Shown here: positions 1 to 9,488 of the stretch, piece by piece
Layout of the letters: each line of letters opens with the position of its first letter
Numbering within the stretch: position 1 is the first letter of the stretch
Source: Yoonia sp. R2331
GTDB taxonomy: Bacteria > Pseudomonadota > Alphaproteobacteria > Rhodobacterales > Rhodobacteraceae
Direction: 5' to 3'
Assembly: GCF_041103235.1 (NCBI RefSeq)
Contig: NZ_JBGCUN010000001.1
Coordinates: 2,108,001-2,172,000 of the forward strand
DNA: 64,000 bases
The notes under the pieces: model-generated
What the model was told of the DNA's origin: nothing
Database searches by the model: none
The model's input: the letters and a program-made list of their open reading frames with translations, nothing else
Made by a program: the position numbers and the translations under genes

Positions 1-1
1 G

Positions 2-814
2 CTGGCGCGCTTTGCGATTCAGGTCGTGCTACTCTTGCCGCTGGTCTGGTGGGCGGGGTTGAGCCTGCGTCTACCAAAGGGAATCATGGCGCTAACCTGG
101 ACGCGCAGCGCGCTGCATATCATTGGTATCGGCTTTATGTTCAGCGCCTTGCGCTATCTGCCGCTGGCGGATGCGCTGGCGATTGCCTTTGTGATGCCCT
201 TCATCATGCTGCTACTGGGCCATCTGGTGCTGGGCGAAGAGGTGGGCCGCCAACGGATGATCGCCTGTGGGATCGGGTTTATCGGCACCTTACTGGTCAT
301 TCAGCCGAACTTTGCCACCGTCGGCTGGCCCGCACTGCTGCCGGTGGCTGTGGCCATCGACTTTGCCCTGTTCATGCTGGTGACCCGCAAGATCGCCAAG
401 ACGCTGGACCCCATTGCGCTGCAAACTGTCAGCGGCTTGCAAGCCAGCTTGATGCTGGTGCCTGTGGCCCTGCTGCTGGGCAGCTTTCCCGTGCTGCAAT
501 TGCCGCTGCCCGGCAGCACGGCGCTGTGGCTGCTGGCGGGGCTTGGGGTGTTGGGCACCATTGCGCATCTGATGATGACATGGAGCTTGCGCTTTGCCCC
601 TGCTGCCACGCTGGCCCCGATGCAATACCTTGAAATCCCGTTTGGCACGCTGATCGGCTGGCTGATCTTCAAAGACCTGCCCAACGGACTTGCCGCGCTT
701 GGCATCTGCATCACAGTGGGTGCGGGGCTTTATATTATTGCCCGTGAACGGCGGCTGTCACAACGTCCAGCGCCGACAGAGGCACCGTCAGAAACACCCG
801 CCCCCGGGGCGTGA
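2..814 (+). CDS. DMT superfamily (EamA) transporter, 5' end outside window
   Basis: Inner-membrane drug/metabolite transporter of the EamA type. The reading frame is open to the left edge of the window, so the true start lies upstream; about 270 residues are visible against roughly 290-300 for the family. The visible part is a series of hydrophobic helices in two EamA-like halves, with a short basic/Pro-rich C-terminal tail. The substrate cannot be deduced; such proteins export metabolites or amino acids. The last 80 bases overlap, tail to tail, the 3' end of the opposite-strand thiamine pyrophosphokinase gene. Family call is firm, substrate unknown. Confidence 0.85.
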   Translation: MARFAIQVVLLLPLVWWAGLSLRLPKGIMALTWTRSALHIIGIGFMFSALRYLPLADALAIAFVMPFIMLLLGHLVLGEEVGRQRMIACGIGFIGTLLVIQPNFATVGWPALLPVAVAIDFALFMLVTRKIAKTLDPIALQTVSGLQASLMLVPVALLLGSFPVLQLPLPGSTALWLLAGLGVLGTIAHLMMTWSLRFAPAATLAPMQYLEIPFGTLIGWLIFKDLPNGLAALGICITVGAGLYIIARERRLSQRPAPTEAPSETPAPGA

Positions 815-1394
815 TCGTCACCGGTGTTTCGACCACCGCATTTGAGGGGCTGATTAGCCCGGCAGGTTGCATCGCGGCGGCGCTGAGGTTCCAGCGCAGG
901 CCGGTGGTCGTGACCTCTGCTGCTTCCATCGGCAGCAGCGAAAGCCGTGTGTTGGGGGGCAGATCAAGCGTCACTGGACGGGTCAGCAGCGTGACCGCGT
1001 CGGCGTCATTCACCAGCACAACCGGTGCCTCGGGATAGCGCGCCAGGGTGTTGAGCACGCTAAAGGTATGGTCGACCCGCCCACCCAGAAACCCCGCCGC
1101 CAGGACCAGCGGCGCGCGCGTCCGTTGCAACACCTTTTCAAAGTCGGTGCTGTTCGTGTCATCGATCCAGTGCAGCCGGTCGGCAAAGGCCGCACGCGCC
1201 GCAGCACCAACACTGTCAAGGTCGCCGATCACCGCCAAGGGTGATAGACCTGCCGCAAGTGCGGTATCCGCGCCGCCGTCGGCGGCAACCACGCACGGCG
1301 CGCGGCTTAGGCATATCTTAAGAACAGTCGGCGAAACATCGGCACCACCCAGCAGCGTGAAAGGCGCCATTTCATGCACAATCAGATCAGCCAT
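735..1394 (-). CDS. thiN: Thiamine diphosphokinase
   Basis: Transfers pyrophosphate from ATP to thiamine to make thiamine diphosphate in the cytoplasm. The 219-residue protein shows the family motifs in order: AADGGA near residue 40, GDLDS near 60, STDFEK near 85 and GGRVDH near 110, followed by the all-beta C-terminal thiamine-binding domain. I chose the ATG at 1394 (MADLIV); a TTG nine codons upstream is possible but neither has a strong ribosome site. Its 3' end overlaps the convergent transporter gene by 80 bases. The gene stands alone on its strand. Confidence 0.92.
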   Translation of the reverse strand: MADLIVHEMAPFTLLGGADVSPTVLKICLSRAPCVVAADGGADTALAAGLSPLAVIGDLDSVGAAARAAFADRLHWIDDTNSTDFEKVLQRTRAPLVLAAGFLGGRVDHTFSVLNTLARYPEAPVVLVNDADAVTLLTRPVTLDLPPNTRLSLLPMEAAEVTTTGLRWNLSAAAMQPAGLISPSNAVVETPVTITPRGRVFLTVPLSALDVVTAAVHGQ

Positions 1395-1533
1395 CAGGGA
1401 TTGTTCGCGTTTTGGCGACAAATCTTATTCTCGTCACGAAATGATCCCAAAGATATCATGAAGCCGTTCCCGGTTGAGAACCAATTGTTGGTGAACAAGG
1501 TGTCACTGGGCATGAAAGAAAGCGAGCAAAATC

Positions 1534-4080
1534 ATGGTTGAGTCGAGCAAAATCCTCACCGTTTCATACGGCACCTTTTCGTGCACGTTGGAAGGATTTG
1601 ATGATTCCTTTTCCACAATGAAGGCGATCGCAGAGTATTTTCGCGATCTGGCAGCGGATGACCGCTATTTTGGTGCAGAGCCGCCGACGCCGGACGTCGA
1701 AATGCTGGGCCGCATCGCAGAGCGCGAAATTGCGCGCCGGGTTGAGGCGAAGACGACCGAAGACGGGATCCATTTGCGCGCGTCTGCTCCCGCGTTGGCA
1801 GTTGTTGACCCCGCCATGCCGCCAGAGCCGCAGCGCCCTGCCGCAGCCCCTGACATGGCTGATCTGGCCGACATGGGCCAGGACGAGGCTGAGGCTGAGG
1901 CTGTGGTCGAGGTTGCCACGGACGCGGCACCGGCTGAGATCGTGGAACCTGTTGTCGCCGCAGCAGAGCCGATGACCGCAGAGGCGTCCGTCGCAGAGGT
2001 GGAAGCCGAGCCGACCGCAGCAGAGGCTTTCTTTGCCCAGTCGGACGAACATGAGCCAGAGCAGGACGCGGAGGTGGCTGTATTTGAGGCCCCGACCGAG
2101 GCCCCGGCACACCCCGATCCCGGCAGCGTCGCCGCCAAACTGCAGCGCATCCGCGCCGTTGTGGGGCAATCCGATACCGAAGAAGAGGCTTATGCCGAAG
2201 ATCTGACAGAGGCATTTGACGCCGAAGTCGATGTGGAGGCAGATGTCGCTGAGGTCGAGACCACGGAAGATGTGGCCATCGACATGGACATCGCAGAAGA
2301 CATCGCCGCGTTGGATGCGGAGGAAAGCGCGCCTGCGGCTGATACAGATGATGATCAGCCCGACCTTGATGCCGTTGCAGAAGACGACGCCACGGAGGCC
2401 GCTGAATTTGAGGCCGAGGACGAAGCCGCCGAAACTGAGCGCGACGTTGAGGCTGCCGAAGTTGAGGTCGAAGTTGAGGCTGAGGCTGAGGCTGAGGCTG
2501 AGGCTGAGGCTGAGGCTGAGGCTGAGGAACTGGACGTTGCGGCTGAAGACTTGCAAGCCGTCGAGGACGATCTGGCAGACGAAGCCGTCGCATCCGAAGA
2601 CATCAACCTCGACGATATGACGTTCGAGGACGAGGCCGAAGATGAGGTCCAGGATTCCAGTGCTGCCATCGCGGCATTTCTGTCCGACGCACCAGCGGCG
2701 GACGCGGCTGATGCACCCGAGATGGCCGAGACCGAAGCCGAGGCCGTGACGTCCGATGCGGCGCATGACGCACCGGACGAAACCGATGCACAGATCACCG
2801 CCGTGCTACGCAACCTTGAACGGGCGGGCGCATCCGTGCCTGACGATGTCACCATCGCGCCGGTTGGCGCAGATGCGGGCGATGAGATTGCAGACGACAA
2901 CACAGAGGATGACGCGGCTGAAGTTGCCGAAGAGCCCGTGGCAAAACCCACCTTGCGGGCGCGCATCCTGCGCGTGGCCAAACGGGTCTCGCCAATCTCT
3001 ACCACGACAGAAACACCGTCGGAAACACCATCGGACACCGACACATCTGACGCAGAGGCCATCGCGGCCGCATCAGAGGCGGCGCAAGCTGACGACGATC
3101 TGATGGCTGATGTGATGTCGGATATCGCCCAGGCCGAAGAAGAAGACGCAACCGCAGTGGCCTCGCCTTTTGCAGATGCGCTGGAAGATGCACCGGAGGA
3201 AGACGATGACGCGTTGAGCGCAGAAGCCGAGGCTGACCTGCAAGAAGCACTAAGCGACTTTGCAGACGCTGCGGAAAATGCGGATTTTGACGACGACATG
3301 GAAGGCGCGGACACCGCCGAGGCAGAGCTGGAAACTGAAGAGGCGACAGTTGAAGACGAGGTTGCTGTTGAAGACGAGGCTGCTGTTACAGAAGAGCGGG
3401 CGCCTCGGAACACATTGCCCGAAAACGACGACGCTGCAATGTCCCGGATTATGGAACAGGCCGACGAAGAACTGTCGAACCCTGAAAGCAGCCGCCGCCG
3501 TGCCGCCATTGCACAGCTCAAAGCCGCTGTGGCCGCGACAGAGGCCGCGCGCCAGTTGGGCGACAACGCCGATGATGCAAAGCCACAGGAAGACGCGTTC
3601 CGCGAGGACCTGAACAAAGTGGTTCTGCCGCGCCGCGCCGCACGTTCGGCCAGCACAGAGGCGCGCAGCGAACGCCCGCGCCCTGCCCCGCTGAAACTGG
3701 TGGCCTCGCAACGCGTAGACACAACGCCCGCATCCGACAGCGGCCCGGTGCAACCACGCCGCGTGTCGATGGCAACACCGGTCACGGAAACGGACGCCGA
3801 CAGCTTTGCCACCTTTGCCGAGGAAATGGGCGCGGTTGACCTGCCCGATCTGCTGGAAGCCGCCGCGGCTTACACGGCCTATGTCGAAGGGTCCGATGAC
3901 TTTTCCCGCCCGCAGATCATGAAAAAGGTGCAAGCCACCAGCGAGACCGGGTTCAGCCGCGAAGATGGGCTGCGGTCCTTTGGCACGCTGCTGCGTCAGG
4001 GCCGGATCAATAAGGCCGGAAACGGACGCTTTCAGGTGTCGGAAGAAACCCGGTTCAAGCCGGAACAAAAGGCAGGCTGA
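1534..4080 (+). CDS. Large acidic, Ala/Glu/Asp-rich low-complexity protein
   Basis: 848 residues of unknown function. An ordered N-terminal segment of about 90 residues (MVESSKILTVSYGTFSC...) is followed by some 650 residues dominated by Ala, Glu, Asp and Val, almost certainly disordered and extremely acidic. A C-terminal block of about 90 residues (from DLPDLLEAAAAYTAYVEG to FGTLLRQGRINKAGNGRF) looks folded. I believe proteins with similar ends and a variable acidic middle occur in other Rhodobacterales, but I recognise no domain. The middle contains a perfect hexanucleotide repeat. A strong terminator follows at 4111. No signal peptide or membrane segment, so probably cytoplasmic. Confidence 0.85.
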   Translation: MVESSKILTVSYGTFSCTLEGFDDSFSTMKAIAEYFRDLAADDRYFGAEPPTPDVEMLGRIAEREIARRVEAKTTEDGIHLRASAPALAVVDPAMPPEPQRPAAAPDMADLADMGQDEAEAEAVVEVATDAAPAEIVEPVVAAAEPMTAEASVAEVEAEPTAAEAFFAQSDEHEPEQDAEVAVFEAPTEAPAHPDPGSVAAKLQRIRAVVGQSDTEEEAYAEDLTEAFDAEVDVEADVAEVETTEDVAIDMDIAEDIAALDAEESAPAADTDDDQPDLDAVAEDDATEAAEFEAEDEAAETERDVEAAEVEVEVEAEAEAEAEAEAEAEAEELDVAAEDLQAVEDDLADEAVASEDINLDDMTFEDEAEDEVQDSSAAIAAFLSDAPAADAADAPEMAETEAEAVTSDAAHDAPDETDAQITAVLRNLERAGASVPDDVTIAPVGADAGDEIADDNTEDDAAEVAEEPVAKPTLRARILRVAKRVSPISTTTETPSETPSDTDTSDAEAIAAASEAAQADDDLMADVMSDIAQAEEEDATAVASPFADALEDAPEEDDDALSAEAEADLQEALSDFADAAENADFDDDMEGADTAEAELETEEATVEDEVAVEDEAAVTEERAPRNTLPENDDAAMSRIMEQADEELSNPESSRRRAAIAQLKAAVAATEAARQLGDNADDAKPQEDAFREDLNKVVLPRRAARSASTEARSERPRPAPLKLVASQRVDTTPASDSGPVQPRRVSMATPVTETDADSFATFAEEMGAVDLPDLLEAAAAYTAYVEGSDDFSRPQIMKKVQATSETGFSREDGLRSFGTLLRQGRINKAGNGRFQVSEETRFKPEQKAG
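2476..2523 (+). repeat. Perfect 8 x 6-bp tandem repeat (gaggct) inside a gene
   Basis: Eight uninterrupted copies of gaggct encode eight Glu-Ala pairs in the acidic protein. The unit is a multiple of three, so slippage would lengthen or shorten the Glu-Ala stretch without a frameshift. A shorter three-unit run of the same hexamer lies near 1890. Confidence 0.95.
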
Positions 4081-4110
4081 TCTGACGATCAACGATCTGA
4101 CTGTGCGCGA

Positions 4111-4140
4111 AAGGCGAAGGGCAACCTTCGCCTTTTTCCT
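4111..4140 (+). terminator. Intrinsic terminator after the acidic protein gene
   Basis: A perfect 10-bp stem (aaggcgaagg / ccttcgcctt) with a gcaa tetraloop runs into a T-rich tract, 30 bases after the stop codon. This is a textbook Rho-independent terminator on the plus strand. Confidence 0.9.
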
Positions 4141-4203
4141 TTGCAAATCAGCGCGACAAAGCGATCAGGGACCGACGGTCGCAAGAGGCGGCAGACATGT
4201 CGT

Positions 4204-4223
4204 GCAGCCCCCACAGGGGCTGC
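4204..4223. other. GC-rich hairpin between convergent genes
   Basis: An 8-bp perfect inverted repeat (gcagcccc / ggggctgc) with a caca loop lies just beyond the minus-strand DUF2842 stop codon. It could help end purA-DUF2842 transcription, but no T tract follows on the minus strand, so the role is uncertain. Confidence 0.4.
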
Positions 4224-4232
4224 GCCTTTGGA

Positions 4233-4490
4233 TCAGCCTTCGTCGTCGGGCGCGTCGGGGTCAGGCTGGCCGATCCCTTTGAAAAGGCCACGAAACGGCA
4301 ATGTCCACAGCAACCCCAGACCGATATAGATTGCAAGCTCGACCCAAAGTGACACCTTTTGCGCGGGATCGGGATAAAGCCAGTTGATCGCCGTCACAAC
4401 CGCCACGACATAGGTCGGCATACCCACCACAAGCACCACCAGCGCCCAGCGCTTGCGGGATTTGTAAGAAAGGCGGGAAAAGTCAAACAT
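4233..4490 (-). CDS. DUF2842 small membrane protein
   Basis: 85-residue inner-membrane protein with two predicted transmembrane helices (about residues 15-37 and 48-68) and a short acidic C-terminal tail. The N-terminal SYKSRKRWAL stretch, the Trp-Val-Glu-Leu entry to helix two and the final FRGLFKGIGQ match the alphaproteobacterial DUF2842 family. Its start ATG shares one base with the purA stop (TGATG), so it is probably translationally coupled to purA. Function is unknown; the coupling suggests only shared expression. Confidence 0.8.
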   Translation of the reverse strand: MFDFSRLSYKSRKRWALVVLVVGMPTYVVAVVTAINWLYPDPAQKVSLWVELAIYIGLGLLWTLPFRGLFKGIGQPDPDAPDDEG

Positions 4491-5785
4491 CAGTCGGCAA
4501 AGGGGTCCGTCACAAGGATCGTGTCATCGCGTTCAGGTGATGTGGATACGAGCGCCACGGGACACTGGATCAGCTCTTCGATCCGGCGTACATATTTGAT
4601 CGCCTGTGCTGGCAAATCCGCCCAGGACCGCGCCCCTTCGGTTGATTCCGTCCAGCCTGCGATGTCTTCATAGATCGGGGTGCAGCGCGCCTGCTGGTCG
4701 GCGGCAGTTGGCAGATAATCCAGAGCCTCACCGTCCAGCATGTAGCCGGTACAGATCTTGAGCGTCTCAAACCCGTCGAGCACATCGAGCTTGGTCAGCG
4801 AAATCCCGTTGACGCCAGAGGTCGCGCAAGTCTGGCGCACAAGGGCTGCATCAAACCAGCCACAGCGCCGCTTGCGGCCCGTGGTGGTGCCAAATTCATG
4901 GCCGCGCTCGCCGAGACGTTGACCATCGGCGTCCTCCAACTCGGTCGGGAACGGCCCTTCACCCACGCGGGTGGTGTAGGCTTTGACGATGCCCAGCACG
5001 AAGTCAATCGACCCAGGTCCGATGCCCGTCCCAGTGGCCGCCTGCCCTGCGATCACATTGGAAGAGGTCACGAAAGGATAGGTGCCAAAATCAATATCCA
5101 AGAGCGCGCCCTGTGCGCCTTCAAAGAGGATGCGTTTGCCTGCCTTGCGCTTTTCATTCAGCACCTTCCAGACAGGCGCTGCATAGGCTAGGATCTGCGG
5201 CGCAATCTCGCGCAACGCGTAAAGAAGGGCTTCGCGGTCAACAGGCGTGATCCCCAACCCTTTGCGGAGTGGATCGTGATGTTGCAAGGCGCGGTCCACG
5301 CGCGCCTCGAGCGTTGCCGGATCGGCAAGGTCAGCCACGCGCACAGAGCGGCGCCCCACCTTGTCTTCGTAAGCCGGACCGATGCCCCGCCCTGTGGTGC
5401 CGATCTTGGTGCCCTTGGACGCCGCCTCTTCCCGGGCGCGGTCAAGTTCACCGTGGATCGGCAGGATAAGGGGGGTATTTTCTGCGATCATCAGGGACTG
5501 GGGCGAAATCTCGACCCCCTGCGCGCGGATCGTCTCAATCTCTTTGAGCAGGTGCCAAGGGTCCAGCACCACGCCGTTGCCGATCACCGACAGCTTGCCG
5601 CCACGCACCACACCAGAGGGCAGCGCATGCAGTTTGTAGACAGCCTCGCCGATCACCAGCGTGTGGCCTGCGTTATGGCCCCCCTGAAAGCGCGCAATCA
5701 CATCGGCCCGCTCGGATAGCCAGTCCACGATCTTGCCTTTGCCCTCGTCGCCCCACTGCGCGCCGACCACCACCACATTTGCCAT
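4490..5785 (-). CDS. purA: Adenylosuccinate synthetase
   Basis: Joins IMP and aspartate with GTP to form adenylosuccinate, the first committed step to AMP. The 431-residue protein has the N-terminal GDEGKGK loop, GHNAGHT, the [13 protein letters not shown] signature and [11 protein letters not shown], at full family length. The ATG at 5785 ([17 protein letters not shown]) is preceded by an AAAGGG ribosome site; upstream in-frame codons are not needed. It is followed, with a one-base overlap, by a DUF2842 gene. Divergent from the DUF6524 gene across a gap of about 130 bases that must hold its promoter. Confidence 0.98.
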   Translation of the reverse strand: MANVVVVGAQWGDEGKGKIVDWLSERADVIARFQGGHNAGHTLVIGEAVYKLHALPSGVVRGGKLSVIGNGVVLDPWHLLKEIETIRAQGVEISPQSLMIAENTPLILPIHGELDRAREEAASKGTKIGTTGRGIGPAYEDKVGRRSVRVADLADPATLEARVDRALQHHDPLRKGLGITPVDREALLYALREIAPQILAYAAPVWKVLNEKRKAGKRILFEGAQGALLDIDFGTYPFVTSSNVIAGQAATGTGIGPGSIDFVLGIVKAYTTRVGEGPFPTELEDADGQRLGERGHEFGTTTGRKRRCGWFDAALVRQTCATSGVNGISLTKLDVLDGFETLKICTGYMLDGEALDYLPTAADQQARCTPIYEDIAGWTESTEGARSWADLPAQAIKYVRRIEELIQCPVALVSTSPERDDTILVTDPFAD

Positions 5786-5914
5786 TTTACTGCCCTTTGA
5801 TGCGGAAAACCCGAGCGCCTCTATAGTCGCAGTCCTGCGGGGGCGAAACCGCAAAATCAGGTGGACAGCCTGACATGGGGACGGTCAAATGCGGCAAAAC
5901 AAGTGAGGTGCGGC

Positions 5915-6310
5915 ATGGGGTTTGCGATCAGGTGGGTGTTTGCGTTTGGCTTGCTGGCGGCGACCTATAACCCGACACAGTGGAATCTGCTGCGCTGGGG
6001 GATGCAGAACTGGGACAGTCAGCTGCCGCTGACGGTGCTGTTCGGTCTGGTGCTGCTGGTAGGTTACATCATCTATCTGCGCGCGACGCTGCGGTCGATT
6101 GGCCTGTTTGGCATGCTGCTGATTCTTGCGGTGTTGGGCACGCTGATTTGGGTGCTCTATGACTTTGGCTGGATCAATCTGGAAAACCCCACCATCAACA
6201 CCTGGATCGCGATTGTCGTGCTCTCGCTGGTTCTGGCCGTGGGCCTGTCGTGGTCGATTGTGCGCCGTCGCCTGTCGGGCCAGGCTGATGTGGATGACGT
6301 TGACGCCTGA
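5915..6310 (+). CDS. DUF6524-like four-helix membrane protein
   Basis: 131-residue inner-membrane protein with about four hydrophobic helices (near residues 5-22, 36-55, 63-85 and 98-120) and a charged C-terminal tail ending VDDVDA. The early ATYNPT motif followed by an aromatic-rich loop resembles the DUF6524 family of Proteobacteria, as I recall it. I chose the ATG at 5915 because a GAGG ribosome site precedes it. Function unknown. It is divergent from purA and just upstream of secG in the same direction. Confidence 0.7.
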   Translation: MGFAIRWVFAFGLLAATYNPTQWNLLRWGMQNWDSQLPLTVLFGLVLLVGYIIYLRATLRSIGLFGMLLILAVLGTLIWVLYDFGWINLENPTINTWIAIVVLSLVLAVGLSWSIVRRRLSGQADVDDVDA

Positions 6311-6389
6311 GTGCCGCATTTGAGGGTTGCGACATGCCGCGCGGGCCATTAGATACCCAGCGTTCCCGCATGCCCTGAAAGGCCCCGCA

Positions 6390-6737
6390 ATGGAAAACGT
6401 TGTCCTTGTCATCCACCTGATTCTGGCGTTGAGCCTGATTGGCGCCGTGTTGTTGCAGCGCTCTGAAGGTGGCGGTTTGGGCATTGGCGGCAGTGGCGGT
6501 GCTGCGGGCGCGCGGCCTGCGGCCACGGCGATGGGCAAATTCACATGGATCCTGGCGATCGGGTTTATCGCGACATCCATCGCGCTGACCATCATTGCGG
6601 CTGAAAAGTCTGCGGGTGCTTCGGTCCTTGACCGGTTGACGGATGCACCAGCCTCTGCGCCTGCAACGCCTGATCTGGGTGAGAACTTGCTGCCGCCATC
6701 TGACGGCGATGCACCCTTGGTGCCGTCGGGCAACTAA
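6390..6737 (+). CDS. secG: Preprotein translocase subunit SecG
   Basis: Accessory subunit of the SecYEG protein-conducting channel in the inner membrane. The 115-residue protein has two transmembrane helices (about residues 2-19 and 51-73) linked by the characteristic LLQRSEGGGLGIGG loop, and then an Ala/Pro-rich acidic tail. The start at 6390 (MENVVLVIHL) has an AAAGG site upstream. The next gene is pyrG, a gene order seen in other alphaproteobacteria, but a gap of about 165 bases separates them. Confidence 0.95.
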   Translation: MENVVLVIHLILALSLIGAVLLQRSEGGGLGIGGSGGAAGARPAATAMGKFTWILAIGFIATSIALTIIAAEKSAGASVLDRLTDAPASAPATPDLGENLLPPSDGDAPLVPSGN

Positions 6738-6903
6738 GCCCTTCAAAAGACACAAGTTGTGGCCGGTATCGTGATTTCGGCCACAGGATGTTGCGTTCAC
6801 GGGTTGCGCAACATGGCCGAATCCGGCTATTCTTAAACCCCGTGGAGATGCGAACCCAAAGGGTCGCACCCAGTTAAGATTTGGCACGGGAGCCTCAAAA
6901 ACA

Positions 6904-8547
6904 ATGGCGCGTTTTATCTTTATCACCGGCGGTGTTGTGTCTTCTTTGGGCAAGGGGCTGGCCTCTGCGGCGTTGGGGTCGCTGTTGCAGGCACGGGGCT
7001 ATTCGGTGCGGCTGCGCAAGCTTGATCCCTATTTGAACGTCGATCCCGGCACGATGTCCCCGTTCGAGCATGGTGAGGTGTTTGTCACCGATGACGGGGC
7101 CGAGACCGATTTGGATCTGGGCCATTACGAGCGGTTCACGGGCGTGCCTGCCAGCAAGACAGATTCGGTCAGTTCGGGACGGATCTATTCCGACGTGCTG
7201 GAAAAGGAACGGCGCGGCGATTATCTGGGAAAAACCATTCAGGTGGTTCCGCATGTGACCAACCAGATCAAGGATTTCATCAGTATCGGCGAAGATGACG
7301 TGGATTTCATGCTGTGTGAAATCGGCGGCACCGTAGGTGACATTGAAGGGCTGCCCTTCTTTGAAGCGATCCGTCAATTCAGCCATGACAAGCCGCGCGG
7401 GCAGTGCATTTTTATGCATCTGACGCTGTTGCCCTATCTGGCGGCCTCTGGCGAGTTGAAGACCAAGCCAACGCAACACTCGGTCAAGGAATTGCAGTCC
7501 ATCGGGATCGCACCCGACATTCTGGTTTGCCGGTCGGAACAGCCGATCCCCGAAAAAGAGCGCGAGAAGATCGCGCTGTTCTGTAACGTGCGCAAAGAGG
7601 CAGTGGTCGCCGCTTATGACCTGAAGTCGATCTATGAGGCCCCATTGGCCTATCACGAACAGGGGTTGGATCAGGCGGTGCTGGATGCCTTCCAGATCAA
7701 CCCGGCACCACAGCCCAAGCTGGACATCTGGCACGATGTCTATGACCGCATTCACAACCCTGAAGGTAAGGTGAAGGTCGCGATTGTCGGCAAATACACC
7801 CAGCTTGAGGATGCCTATAAGTCGATTGCCGAGGCGCTGACCCACGGCGGCATGGCCAACCGCGTGAAGGTCAAGATCGAGTGGGTCGATGCGGAGCTTT
7901 TCGACAAGGAAGACGCCGCCCCCTATCTGGAGGGGTTCCACGCCATTCTGGTCCCCGGCGGCTTTGGCGAGCGCGGCACCGAAGGCAAGATCAAGGCCGC
8001 ACAATTCGCCCGCGAAAAGAATGTGCCCTATCTGGGCATCTGTCTGGGCATGCAGATGGCCGTCATTGAAGCGGCACGCAATGTGGCGGGCATCAAGGAC
8101 GCCGGGTCAGAGGAATTTGACCATGAGGCCGGGCGCAAACGCTTTGAACCGGTGGTCTATCACCTGAAAGAATGGGTGCAGGGCAACCATCTGGTGGCGC
8201 GCAAGGCCGATGACGACAAGGGCGGGACGATGCGGCTGGGGGCCTATGATGCCGCGCTGACCGAAGGGTCGCGGGTGGCCGGGGTTTACGGGAGCACCGC
8301 AATCGAGGAACGGCATCGCCACCGCTATGAGGTGGACATCAAGTATCGCGAAAAGCTGGAGAAAGCCGGGCTGAAATTCTCTGGCATGTCGCCGGACGGG
8401 AAGCTGCCCGAGATCGTGGAATGGCAGGACCATCCCTGGTTCATCGGGGTGCAGTTCCATCCCGAGTTGAAGTCAAAGCCCTTTGCGCCGCATCCGCTGT
8501 TTGAAGGGTTCGTCAAAGCGGCGGTGGAAAATTCGCGTCTGGTGTAG
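6904..8547 (+). CDS. pyrG: CTP synthase
   Basis: Makes CTP from UTP, ATP and glutamine. The 547-residue cytoplasmic enzyme has the N-terminal synthase domain ([39 protein letters not shown]) and a C-terminal class I glutamine amidotransferase domain (LGICLGMQM with the nucleophilic Cys, VQFHPEL with the catalytic His). Full length. The ATG at 6904 has a GGGAG site. The 166 bases upstream contain a small inverted repeat (6758-6765 with 6778-6785) but nothing I can identify as a promoter. Confidence 0.98.
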   Translation: MARFIFITGGVVSSLGKGLASAALGSLLQARGYSVRLRKLDPYLNVDPGTMSPFEHGEVFVTDDGAETDLDLGHYERFTGVPASKTDSVSSGRIYSDVLEKERRGDYLGKTIQVVPHVTNQIKDFISIGEDDVDFMLCEIGGTVGDIEGLPFFEAIRQFSHDKPRGQCIFMHLTLLPYLAASGELKTKPTQHSVKELQSIGIAPDILVCRSEQPIPEKEREKIALFCNVRKEAVVAAYDLKSIYEAPLAYHEQGLDQAVLDAFQINPAPQPKLDIWHDVYDRIHNPEGKVKVAIVGKYTQLEDAYKSIAEALTHGGMANRVKVKIEWVDAELFDKEDAAPYLEGFHAILVPGGFGERGTEGKIKAAQFAREKNVPYLGICLGMQMAVIEAARNVAGIKDAGSEEFDHEAGRKRFEPVVYHLKEWVQGNHLVARKADDDKGGTMRLGAYDAALTEGSRVAGVYGSTAIEERHRHRYEVDIKYREKLEKAGLKFSGMSPDGKLPEIVEWQDHPWFIGVQFHPELKSKPFAPHPLFEGFVKAAVENSRLV

Positions 8548-8657
8548 ATTGCGCTTGGCAGCGCCCCTGCGGGGCGGGGGGGCGCGCCGCCCATAACGCA
8601 GCGCCATTTGGCGGGCGATGGCGTCGTGGATATTTTTAGCCAGAAGAAGCTGGACCG

Positions 8658-9398
8658 TCAGAAGCCGAAGGAAAAGTCACGCGTGACCACAAGGCCAACA
8701 GTGACCTGATCGGCGCTTTGGGTGATCGGGCTGCGCGCGGCGTCATTGAGCAATTCATCATAGCGCAGGGTGCCGGTCAGGCCCCAATCGGACGTAAGCG
8801 CATAATCTGCGCTGATCTCGACCCCGCGCGACATGGCACCGCCCGATGCTTCGAACGCGGAAAAGCTGCTGGCGGCGGCTTCGGCGGCGGTCACACCAAA
8901 GTAGGTGCCAGCATAATCGTCGTCACCAGCCAAAAGCCGGGGACCGACGCGCAGGGTCACAGCCTGAGATGGATAGAAGATCAGATCGCCACCCAACTCG
9001 CCCACGTAACCTTCGTGCCCGCCAAGCCCGCGTCGGGCCACGGCGTAAACTTCAAAATTGGGGCCGGTGTAGGTGACACCGCCGCCCACTTCGAGGGCGG
9101 CATCAATGTCGTTCAGGCCGGTCAGTTCGGCGTAGTCATCGGACGTGCGCGCGCCGATATAGCGGAACGACCCGGTGACCCCCAGGCCGGTCTTGTCTTC
9201 GCCGCTGGTGCCCAAAGAGCCAAAGGTGAACCGGTCAAGCGCGAAGCTGCCGGTTGGACCGGTTTGATTGCTGTCCGACCCGAAGTAACCGGGCGCAGAC
9301 TGTGCGCCGATCCCAAGTTCAAACGCGATGCCGGCAGGTCCATCCTGGGCGGTTGCGGCTGATCCAGTCAGCACAAGGGCGAGAATCGCATGACGCAT
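8658..9398 (-). CDS. MipA/OmpV family outer membrane protein
   Basis: 246-residue protein with a Sec signal peptide (MRHAILALVLTGSAATAQ, cleavage after about residue 18) and a body of alternating amphipathic beta strands ending in Phe, as expected for an outer-membrane beta-barrel. The layout (FELGIGAQSAPGYFGSDSN near the N terminus, LRVGPRLLAGDDDYAGTYFGV in the middle) fits the MipA/OmpV family of scaffold or porin-like proteins. An AAAGGAA ribosome site precedes the ATG. It is convergent with pyrG and divergent from rlmJ. Precise role unknown. Confidence 0.85.
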   Translation of the reverse strand: MRHAILALVLTGSAATAQDGPAGIAFELGIGAQSAPGYFGSDSNQTGPTGSFALDRFTFGSLGTSGEDKTGLGVTGSFRYIGARTSDDYAELTGLNDIDAALEVGGGVTYTGPNFEVYAVARRGLGGHEGYVGELGGDLIFYPSQAVTLRVGPRLLAGDDDYAGTYFGVTAAEAAASSFSAFEASGGAMSRGVEISADYALTSDWGLTGTLRYDELLNDAARSPITQSADQVTVGLVVTRDFSFGF

Positions 9399-9488
9399 GG
9401 GGCGTTCCTTTGTTCTGCCGCTAAACTAGAGGGTTATGGCCCGGCAACAAGGGTTGGCGTGGCGATTGTTTCCCCCTAAAGCAAGATC

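Noticed and set aside
1556-3812. Long minus-strand frames (345, 400 and 485 codons) opposite the acidic protein gene
   Set aside because: They are Arg/Pro/Gln, Gly/Leu or Ser/Ala-rich mirror images of the Glu/Ala/Asp codons on the plus strand, with no protein-like composition, motif or ribosome site.
6758-6785. Inverted repeat tgtggccg / cggccaca after secG
   Set aside because: Eight-base arms with a 12-base loop and no T tract; too weak to call a terminator or riboswitch for pyrG.
8562-8592. GC hairpin (cgcccc / ggggcg) after pyrG
   Set aside because: No T tract and merely a run of G and C between convergent genes; I could not distinguish a terminator from composition.
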